Shown: positions 1 to 7,229 of the stretch, one piece after another
How positions within the stretch are numbered: position 1 is the stretch's first letter
Layout of the letters: each line of letters starts with the position of its first letter
NCBI GenBank assembly: GCA_022579005.1
Contig: MU401993.1
Location: 1-12,227, forward strand
Length of the DNA stretch: 12,227 nt
Direction: 5' to 3'
Source of the DNA: Poronia punctata
Taxonomy: Eukaryota > Ascomycota > Sordariomycetes > Xylariales > Xylariaceae
The notes under the pieces: model-generated
The model's input: the letters and a program-made list of their open reading frames with translations, nothing else
Databases searched by the model: none
What the model was told of the DNA's origin: nothing
Position numbers and translations under genes: made by a program

Positions 1-580
1 ATTATTTTTATAATAAATTTTTTTAATTTTTTTAGTTAATAATTTTCTAATTTTTAAATTTAATTAATATATTAAAAAATAGATTAAAAAAAAGTAGGCC
101 TTATTATTTAAAGTAAGCCTTGTATATATTAGTACTTAAGTATATTTTAGTTAATTTAAATATTTACTTATACTAACTAATTTATACTTACTTATACCTA
201 TATAGCAACTTTACTAGTGTAATTTTAAGTAGACAACAAAGTATATATATTCTTATATACTTTAAGTTACTATACCTAATTTTAATTAAGTTTTTTAAAA
301 TTTAATATACTATTATATATATTATTAATATATATAGTTATAGTATAAATATAGCTAAAAACTATAGCTAAAATAGCTTTAGTAAGTAGATTATATTTTA
401 TATACTAATTATATACTAATATATTTAAAGACTAAGCTTGCTAATGTTAAACTTTTTTTAAAGTTGTTAAATATAGCAATATAAGCTAAAACTAAAAGTA
501 TAAGTATACTTAAACAAAGTATTTATATTTATTAAATATATACTAATTTAAATAAGTAAGTTAAATAACTTATAAATAAA

Positions 581-718
581 ACAATACTACTTTATAAAGA
601 TGCTAAAAGAAAAAAGATAGTAAAGAAAAAATTTAAAGCAAACTTAAAATTATAAAAAGCAACACTTACAAATATTATAAAAAATATTAAAGTGCTTAAA
701 AAAAAAAATAGTTACTTA
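581..718 (+). pseudogene. Decayed lysine-rich reading frame fragment
   Basis: Read from 581, the frame is open for 24 codons, meets a TAA at 653, then stays open for another 21 codons to a TAA at 719. The residues are mostly K, L, I and N in a spacing that could come from a charged helical segment in which Glu and Arg codons mutated to Lys. I do not recognise a family. The open stretch may be chance, since the DNA is A-rich on this strand. Confidence 0.25.
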
Positions 719-1056
719 TAACTAAAAGTATATTTTATATAATTTTATTATTTTTATTTATATATTAATTATATTTTAGCAAAGCAAACCTTTACTGCTA
801 TATTTAAAAAGTAAAACTAAAGCTATTTAAAGCAAGCTATACTTTTAGCTTTTTTTGCTAAGCTTATAAAAAAAGTTATATAAAGCGTTACTTAAAAAGA
901 TTTTTGTATTTAAGCATTTACTTTTTAAGCGCTAAAAAAAGCAAGCAAAAAAACGCTTATAAGCTTATTTATAAGTAAGTATACTAAAGTTTAAATATAC
1001 TAATTATATACTAATTTGCTATAGCTGCTTTTTAAGCTATTATTTATGCTAGCTAG

Positions 1057-1338
1057 GTTATACTTTTTTTTAAAAATATTTATTTTATATTTTTTATTAT
1101 AAAAATTATAAAATATATAAATATTAATAGCTTAAAGCTGCAAAGCTTTAAATATTTATATAATAAAGCAAACATTTATAAACGCTTAGTTAATATAAAA
1201 AAAGTTAAAAAGGCCTGCTAAGATTTTAAAAAAAAACAAGCTACTAAAAAGCAGCTTTTAAAGCTAAACGCAATAAAAGCAAAAAAAATAAAAAAAGCAA
1301 AAAAAGCATATAAAGTAAAGGTAATAAAAGTATACTAG
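1057..1338 (+). pseudogene. Decayed ORF remnant, possibly the C-terminal part of a transposon protein
   Basis: This frame is open from 1057 to 1218, has one TAA at 1219-1221, and is open again from 1222 to 1335, ending in TAG at 1336-1338. The second half reads as a basic, alanine-spotted helix (NAIKAKKIKKAKKAY near its end). A charged helix with G-to-A changes turning Glu and Arg codons into Lys would look like this. Stops should be frequent in DNA this AT-rich, so about 92 codons with a single stop suggests a former coding frame. The family is not recognised. A transposase or another transposon protein is inference from the RIP-like setting. Confidence 0.35.
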
Positions 1339-1440
1339 CTATAATGCTTATTATATTTTACTTTAGCCTAGCTAGTTAATTTTAAGCAATTATAAGTATT
1401 AAGTTTATAAATATATTTTTTTATAAATATATGATTTTAT

Positions 1441-1652
1441 ATATATACTTATTATAATATATAAGTACCTATTGCTATATATAAGTACTTATTGCTATAT
1501 ATAGGTACTTATTGCTATATATAAGTACCTATTGCTATATATAGGTACCTATTGCTATATATAAGTACCTATTACTATATATAGATACTTATTATTATAT
1601 ATAGGTACCTATTACTATATATAGGTACCTATTACTATATATAAGTACCTAT
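1441..1652. repeat. 20-bp minisatellite, about 10.6 units
   Basis: Tandem 20-bp units repeat in exact register with no spacers. A typical unit is ataagtacctattgctatat, starting at 1461, 1481, 1501 and so on to 1641. The unit at 1441 is degenerate and the last is partial. Differences between the units from 1461 on are transitions at a few positions: A/G at unit position 4 (and once at 5), C/T at 9, G/A at 14, and C/T at 15 in one unit. Units from 1461 to 1560 carry TTGC, while those from 1561 to 1640 carry TTAC or TTAT. Three units contain an intact TAGGTACCTA palindrome across the unit junction. Confidence 0.95.
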
Positions 1653-1660
1653 CAAATATT

Positions 1661-1732
1661 TCCATGGGTACCCATTACCTATGGCGCTAAAATGGACCCA
1701 TGGGTACCCAAAAATTACCTATGGGTACCCAT
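1661..1732. repeat. Cluster of GGTACC-centred palindromes
   Basis: ATGGGTACCCAT, a perfect 12-bp palindrome, occurs at 1664-1675 and 1721-1732. Between them lies a one-base-shorter copy at 1700-1710, which overlaps a second palindrome, ACCCATGGGT, at 1696-1705. The flank ATTACCTATGG is also duplicated, at 1674-1684 and 1714-1724. The cluster sits where the AT-rich block gives way to normal DNA. Function is unknown. Confidence 0.8.
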
Positions 1733-2702
1733 TTGCCAACCCTAGAGATCCGGGTCATAGTCATACCTGTAATAAACCGCGCCATGTTGTAATATTATCC
1801 GATGCCCCAAGTGGACCATGATAAGCCTCCATCGAACCGCCTAAAAATCAACGACCGACCTACGCGTAACGTGTGTATAGGTATTTGCTTTAAAGAGTAG
1901 ACTAATGCCAAGCCCTCCGAGAATCGGCGTTTGCACATCTCCGATGATGAAACGTTCCGATCCGCCCTCTCAGGTGGACAATCGGGTGTTTACGGCAGAT
2001 ACAACCAACCCAGTAATAATACCATGATCATACAAACCCGCGTTGATGAGAATTCATTCGACTTGAGATCAATATTGACTTTTACACGTACACCTAGAGC
2101 ATTTAGACATGCAATGTCTATATTTAGATGCAAGACATATAAAAAAAGCTTGATCTTCTTAACCTAGAACGAAATTCAGTTAGGCGCCATTTGACTGACC
2201 TAGGTTATGTTAGGGAATAGGATTCTATGCGCAGCAACGAGATCGTCCTCCGTAATCACCCGCCAGTTGAAGACAAGAGTCTAACATGGTGTCCTACTGA
2301 AAAGAGTCGATACCGGAGAAACTACTCGTAGTCTACTTTTTTTACTTGTTACTTTTCCCCATTTTCTCTCTAGTTTAGTTACATTTGTTCCGTGATTCGG
2401 GGGGGCCATAAAAAAGGAAATAAAAAGTACCGGGTCTAGGCCGGTACGAGTAGGTACCTTAGTCTTGAATAAATGGTCCTTTGAACTGTTTTAGGGCTAA
2501 TGACCGCAAAGAAACTACTACGAGTTGCCAGCCGGCTTTACGACTCGGCGGAAGGGTGGCCCACGTTTACGCTCTAGTGGCGACGAAGAGAGAAGGTCAA
2601 TATCAACTCTACAATGGAATAGGTAGGTACGTTGATCGAATACGGAAATATTGTGGGTGGTATTAATTCTTTCTAGAAGCCCTGACGCGCCCGGCCGTCC
2701 AT

Positions 2703-2719
2703 CCCCCCCCCCCCCCCCC
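2703..2719. repeat. C17 homopolymer
   Basis: Seventeen consecutive C, followed after one G by four more C. Length in such tracts is prone to sequencing error. Confidence 0.95.
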
Positions 2720-2968
2720 GCCCCACGAAAAGCCGCCGAACTGACCTATCAGCTATCGGATTATTGTATGACTTCATACGCTTCGGGGCTTGGTGACTGG
2801 TCTGGCGTGGGGACTTTGTTGCTGACGTTTCGGCAATTAGCGGATGGATCCTACACTACCAAGCGCCTCGCAGATTTGTGGAAAGCTTGATCTTCGAATC
2901 CCTGCAAGGATTTGAAGAGAGCAAAAAGAGCCGCACACCTCAAGCGAGGTTTGAGACGTCTTGTTCGT

Positions 2969-2983
2969 AAAAAAAAAAAAAAA
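2969..2983. repeat. A15 homopolymer
   Basis: Fifteen consecutive A. No target-site duplication or coding sequence next to it supports reading it as a retroposon tail. Confidence 0.95.
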
Positions 2984-3280
2984 TCACCGCTAGAATAATT
3001 TTTTCTTTCATTAGAAGTAGTCTCCTCGAGAACACTTTGCGAAAAAAGGGAAACGTGACTCGGGGGCCTTCTTGCCCTAAAGTACACGATAATTCATAAA
3101 ACCTTTTCTAATGATTTCGCCTTTCTTCGATATCGGTCACGCAAGAAAAGTGTATGTGCTAACTGGCAAAACTGGCATCTCCCTCCATAGGATACGATGT
3201 CGCTAAGGTATTGCAATGGACCCTGTTTTACGTAAATGTAGGCACACCCTTGCAAGTCCTGCGAAGAATCGAGCGGAGAA

Positions 3281-3282
<2 letters not shown>

Positions 3283-3313
<31 letters not shown>
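3283..3313. repeat. (AG)n microsatellite
   Basis: An uninterrupted AG dinucleotide repeat of about 15 units in intergenic DNA. It is a homopurine tract on the + strand. Confidence 0.95.
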
Positions 3314-3316
<3 letters not shown>

Positions 3317-4017
3317 GAACCAGAGATACTACCTATCCACTGCTACAAAAGCCCGCACACATGAGCACAACGTAACCTTCAATAACTCGATTAAGGGACC
3401 ATCATCACTATCACATGGGTCCTTGGAATAGGTAGCGCAGCTTTGCCGATCTCAACTTCCTAACCAGAGCGAAGGATGTCAATGTGCTTTTCTTTCTTTC
3501 TTTTTGCTTTTCCCAAACTGCAACAAACCTCGGGATGGCCGGTGGGCAAAGGGACGCACATAAATCACCGAGTCAAGGCCTAGGGTTGCTGCAGGGCCCG
3601 GACCGGGTACCAGACTTTGTGAGTTTGTACACTGGTCAGTTGCTGTCCGTGCTGTGGACACCTACCCCAGCTGCTAGTCCACTTGCAGGGAATGCACGAC
3701 GTAATGAAGCCATCTCTAGAGAGAAGGCCAGTTAAACTAAGAAGCACGGAGGGAAATGGGAGGCGAAAAAGCGATAGCAAAGCATGTAGGGGGCTGATAC
3801 GACCGGCGAAGGACCGGCGTGAGCTTTGGACAATTTAACTTTGGCCGTCCCTCCCCCCGTTTCGTATCTATCCATCTCTAGCTAACCGTAGTCCCCTCGC
3901 GCCTCTTTCTGATCTATCCGCGGCAGACTTTATTAGATAATCGTATTTAAGGTTTACCTTTACAGATACCCTTTCAAGATACCCGAGGGTAAGAGAGCCG
4001 CAACACAGCGTGGTTGA

Positions 4018-4371
4018 TTGATATTTACTTTTGGTGCGTGTAATAACGACCGCACGCAACCACCACCACCACCACCTCCATATTTTTCTGCTCCTCACAT
4101 CTCAGTCCGGCGGAGGGTGAACATCCTGCACGTCATACCGGCATCATCTCGTCCCAAAAAGACAAGAAGCGTGCAGCCATATACCTGGCCGAAGGAGAAG
4201 ACCCCAACTCCCCCGCGAGTTACAGTGATTCCCCTCCATTTTCGGGTTTTCAACCGGGTTCACCACCCCGCGGACATCACGACCAGCCAAGACGACCAGC
4301 TAAAACGACCAGCTGCGCCGTGCAGTGCGAGAGAAGAGATTTCGAGCGAAACGACGGAGCGGGCTTCAATC
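4018..4371 (+). promoter_or_regulatory. Probable 5' leader of the Mtr-like transporter gene
   Basis: I find no ATG in any frame between about 3790 and the start codon at 4372, so a ribosome scanning from any start site in this interval would meet 4372 first. The interval is also open in the gene's own frame back to a TGA at 4015-4017, and contains an ACC repeat (4058-4077) and a 13-bp triplicate (4279-4317). Transcription start and core promoter are not identified. Confidence 0.5.
4279..4317 (+). repeat. 13-bp direct repeat, three copies, in the leader
   Basis: ACGACCAGC occurs at 4279, 4292 and 4305, a strict 13-bp period, with less conserved 4-bp tails (CAAG, TAAA, TGCG). It lies about 55 to 93 bases upstream of the start codon of the transporter gene. 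It could be a recent small tandem duplication or a protein-binding array; nothing in the sequence decides between these. Confidence 0.85.
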
Positions 4372-5974
4372 ATGACTGAAATGAAGCCAGAAGAGAAGGT
4401 CGGGACCTCGACCCCGATCCTCACGGACGACCAGATGTCCGAGGAGACGGTCGGCCAAGTCCGGGACCTCACCGACATAGAGAAGGCACGGATAGAAGAC
4501 GGCAGCGCCAAGTTCCACCGTCTGGGATGGAAGCGGTTAACGATCGTCCTGATTGTCGAGGCCATCGCTCTCGGCAGCTTGGGTATGCCGTCGGCGTTTG
4601 CAACGCTTGGCATGGTCGCCGGAACCATCCTCAGCGTAGCACTCGGTTTGTTAGCTATTTACAGCAGTTTAATTGTCGGACAAGTCAAGTTAAAATACCC
4701 CGAGGTACAGCATTAGTAAGTACCGTATCCCCAGTGTGCCAGTCGAGCCTACGCCGGATCGGTCCGGAGTCGGCCCATCACTTGCGGTCGGAGTCGGCAT
4801 GTGAGATGTCCAGAGCAACAAAAGAAGACTGACCTCGATCCCTTGTCTGTAGTGCCGACGCTGGACGTCTGATGATGGGGAAATGGGGCTACGAACTACT
4901 CGGTTTCATGTTCGTTCTACAACTGGTCTTCCTCGTCGGTTCGCATACCCTGACGGGCACCATCGCCTTCATGAACATCACGGAGAACGGAGCGTGCTCG
5001 ATCGTATTCGGTGTGGTGTCGGCCGTCATCCTGTTGGTGCTCGCCCTGCCGCCGTCGTTCGCCGAGGTGGCCATCCTAGGCTATATCGACTTCGCGTCCA
5101 TCATGCTCGCTATTGGCATCACGATTATCGCGACGGGCGTGCAGCGGGGTGAGATAGGCACGGCATCGAACTGGTCGGCTTGGCCGGCTGAGGATGCCGA
5201 TTTCGTCTCGGCCTTCATCGCCGTAACCAACATCGTGTTCGCCTACAGCTTTGCCATCTGCCAGTTCTCCTTCATGGACGAGATGCACACGCCCAAGGAC
5301 TTTACCAAGTCGGTCTGGACGCTCGGCACCATCGAGATCGTCATCTACACCATCACGGGTGCGCTCATCTATAGCTTCGTAGGACAGGACGTCAAGTCGC
5401 CCGCGCTACTCTCGGCCAGCCCTCTGATGGCCAAGATCGCCTTTGGCGTCGCCCTTCCCGTCATCTTCATCTCGGGCTCCATCAACAGCACCGTCGTGGG
5501 CCGCTACATCCACGGCCGCTACTACCGCGACACCGTCACGCAGTACATCAACACGGCCAAGGGCTGGATCACTTGGATCGTGCTCATCACCATCATCACC
5601 GTCATCGCCTGGGTCATCGCCGAGGCCATCCCCTTCTTCTCTGATCTGCTAGCCATCTCGTCGTCGCTCTTCGTCTCCGGCTTCACCTTCTACCTCCCGG
5701 CCATGATGTGGTTCATGCTCATCCGCCAGGGCTCCCCCTTCTCCAAGGAGAACCGCTTTCCCATGGTCATGAACTTGGTGTGCTTCGTCATCGGCATCGT
5801 CGTCCTTGTTGGTGGAACTTATGCTAGCATAGCCGATATCGTAAGTTTCGAGATCCCTCCTCTTCTCCTTAAACAAGAAAGGCCTGTCTGCTAACTTTTG
5901 CATTTAACAAACAGATCGATCGCTATGCCAATGGAACTGTCCGCGGCGCCTTCACATGCGGCATACCCGAATAG
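4372..5974 (+). CDS. AAAP-family neutral amino acid transporter, Mtr-like
   Basis: Three exons (4372-4715, 4853-5840, 5915-5974) join into 1392 nt coding 463 residues. About 50 hydrophilic residues precede roughly eleven hydrophobic segments (near 55-78, 82-104, 129-153, 163-183, 188-210, 228-248, 262-282, 298-320, 346-368, 371-395, 411-440). Family hallmarks are LGWKRLTIVLIVEAIALGSL at 51-70, YADAGRL at 115-121 (formed across the first splice), and PPSFAEVAILGYIDF in segment 4-5. These match the fungal branch typified by Neurospora Mtr, the N-system proton symporter for neutral aliphatic and aromatic amino acids at the plasma membrane. Family membership is firm, but the exact substrate and orthology to mtr are inference because fungi carry several paralogues. 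The start is the first in-frame ATG and has A at -3. Length is normal and the gene looks intact. A second AAAP gene follows on the same strand. Confidence 0.93.
4716..4852 (+). other. Intron 1 of the Mtr-like gene
   Basis: The donor is GTAAGT at 4716, the probable branch site CTGAC at 4829-4833, and the acceptor TGTAG ends at 4852. The 137-bp intron splits a Tyr codon (TA|T). Unspliced, the frame hits TAG exactly at the junction, giving a 114-residue two-helix product. Splicing restores the family motif HYADAGRL, which supports both sites. Confidence 0.93.
5841..5914 (+). other. Intron 2 of the Mtr-like gene
   Basis: Donor GTAAGT at 5841, branch site CTAAC at 5891-5895, acceptor AACAG ending at 5914; 74 bp, phase 0. 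The last exon adds 19 residues (IDRYANGTVRGAFTCGIPE) and TAG. If the intron were retained, 17 other residues would be added before a TAA that lies inside the branch site. Confidence 0.92.
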
Positions 5975-7086
5975 TCAACCCGACTTGTCGTGTTGCCTTT
6001 TCAAAGTTTTGGTTTCCTATTATATCAATGCTACATATGAACCGTACCGGGACAAGTTTTTTTTTTTTTTTTTTTGGCATCATCGGATTCCCAGTTTGCT
6101 TTTTCTTCCCCTGCATACCTAAGTCATGACATCCCTTGGCTACAGGCGATACATGGTTACTTGCATGCTTCCGCGATAATGCCTTTTCGGGTTCCCAGAA
6201 CTTGAAAACAAGATCGCATAGCGTTTTTTGTTTGTTTGCTTGCTACGTCTGTGTATATGTATAACGTTGCTTTATGGGGCGTTTTTCATGAAACTTGGGA
6301 TTAGTCATGGATTTGCGGGAGGGGAAGCGATGCAAGGGCATTTTATCAAGTCTTGGCTTTGTACATAAAATGTACGGGGTTGTATATAAATATATAAATA
6401 TGTGTTTTTCTCTTCTCTAGCGTTTAAACTCTTTTCATTCGTTACTGGTAGTTAAAAAAATTATAAAAAAAAAGGAAATTCCATTTATGAAGTCACTTTT
6501 TTAACTTGCTTGAAAGACGTGAGGAGGGCATCATTGCATGGATATTTTTCCGTCCTCGAGATTCTGTCGGGTACAGCCGGCCGGTCAAAGTTAGAAATCG
6601 CGTGTCTGTTACCCGCCCTTGATACCGATAGACAGGTGCGCGCAGTACGTGCATATCACATGCGTGGCTTCAAACTCTTCTTAAACAATTGACAATGAGG
6701 ATAGCATGATAGTTTGCCATACTATTAATCATCTATACATACAATATTCATTTTAATGGAAAGTAGTCGGACGAGGTAGGTTTAGATAGAGATTTTAAAG
6801 TACGGAGTAGGTAACACATCCAAGACTGACGGTAAGGTATTGTATGTGTGGCGCTCAGATTGGGACTAAAATTAGAAGAACATGGCGCGGGTGTACTTGG
6901 CAGGTACCTTGCTGCCTATTAAACGATTAACCTTCCCCTATATGTTCAAGACTACAGAAGGTAGAATAAGCAAGGAGCTACCTACAGTACAATACAAGAC
7001 TCCCATCAGTGATCACAGTTTGATACAAGTACCAATCTAGTACTTACTTGGAGGATTCGAAACTTCCAATTGTCCGTTTTGTTCAT
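5975..7086. other. 3' flank of the first transporter and promoter region of the second
   Basis: No coding frame is recognisable. The left part presumably holds the 3' UTR of the Mtr-like gene, with a T19 tract at 6057-6075 and AT-rich TATAAATATATAAATA around 6384-6399, a possible poly(A)-positioning region. The sequence ATGCTTCCGCGATAA at 6165-6179 recurs exactly at 7200-7214. GATA-type sites lie at 6707-6712 and 6784-6789. Where one gene's transcript ends and the other's promoter begins cannot be seen. Confidence 0.55.
6057..6075. repeat. T19 homopolymer
   Basis: Nineteen consecutive T, 82 bases after the stop codon of the Mtr-like gene, so probably in its 3' UTR or just downstream. Its length may be miscalled. 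Confidence 0.95.
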
Positions 7087-7146
7087 ATGATTATCAACTT
7101 AAAACGTCCACAACAGTCAGCTTGCGAAACGACAACACGTTGCTAG
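7087..7146 (+). promoter_or_regulatory. Candidate uORF of 19 codons upstream of the Avt2-like gene
   Basis: An ATG at 7087 opens a frame of 19 sense codons ending in TAG at 7144-7146, which is 83 bases before the main start. It matters only if the transcript begins upstream of 7087, which the sequence does not show. A TTATCA at 7091-7096 is also a GATA-type site on the opposite strand, so this stretch could equally be promoter. Confidence 0.25.
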
Positions 7147-7199
7147 TTAGCTCGTTAAGAAAAACTGTGATTGCATAGATCTTCCCTGCCCGTCACAAG

Positions 7200-7214
7200 A
7201 TGCTTCCGCGATAA
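7200..7214 (+). promoter_or_regulatory. Five-codon uORF (MLPR-stop) just upstream of the Avt2-like start
   Basis: ATG CTT CCG CGA TAA ends 15 bases before the main ATG at 7230. At this distance it is very likely inside the mRNA leader. Its own context is CAAG before ATG (A at -3), so it could be recognised. A very short uORF so near the main start would be expected to lower or condition translation. That effect is inference. Confidence 0.45.
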
Positions 7215-7229
7215 GACAAGTAAAAGAAA

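Larger units (their letters stand above)
1..1440. repeat. AT-rich, RIP-like block (decayed repeat DNA)
   Basis: By eye this stretch is overwhelmingly A and T, very unlike the DNA right of about 1740. TpA is everywhere; TGG and CCA are absent as far as I can read, and TGA is almost absent. Remaining C and G sit mostly in GC, ACT/AGT and CTT/AAG contexts. Stop codons are dense in most frames. This is how ascomycete repeats look after repeat-induced point mutation, which turns CpA into TpA. No terminal inverted repeat, LTR or target-site duplication is visible, and the block may begin outside the window. That it was once a transposable element is inference. A mitochondrial fragment is less likely because no rRNA, tRNA or mitochondrial gene is recognisable. 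Confidence 0.75.
1740..4017. other. Intergenic DNA with no recognisable gene
   Basis: Composition is mixed and the only open frames are short and without recognisable protein character. I saw no splice-connected coding frame on either strand, no tRNA and no transposon ends. It holds a C tract, an A tract and an AG repeat, listed separately. The right part, from about 3780, is presumably the promoter region of the first transporter gene: it has a pyrimidine-rich stretch around 3841-3890 and one AGATAA GATA-type site at 3935-3940. Confidence 0.6.

Noticed and set aside
1441..1652. CRISPR-like array
   Set aside because: The 20-bp units abut directly with no spacers, and the surrounding DNA is eukaryotic with spliced genes. 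It is a minisatellite.
1931..2167. 78-codon open frame on the + strand
   Set aside because: It does not begin with an ATG, the composition has no protein character, and no family motif or convincing splice partner is visible.
2880..2910. tRNA T-loop-like TTCGAATCC
   Set aside because: No matching acceptor, D or anticodon arm lies at the right distance on either side.
3484..3735. 83-codon open frame on the + strand, overlapped by others on the - strand
   Set aside because: Low-information sequence without a recognisable domain. Open frames on both strands of the same DNA point to chance.
4018..4371. N-terminal extension of the Mtr-like protein to 4018
   Set aside because: The frame opens at TTG, not ATG, and the first in-frame ATG is 4372 with good context. 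The extra 118 residues do not look like part of this family. Kept only as a low-interest finding.
4260..4628. 122-codon antisense frame opposite the Mtr-like gene
   Set aside because: It is a shadow of the real coding frame, whose spliced product matches a known family along its length.
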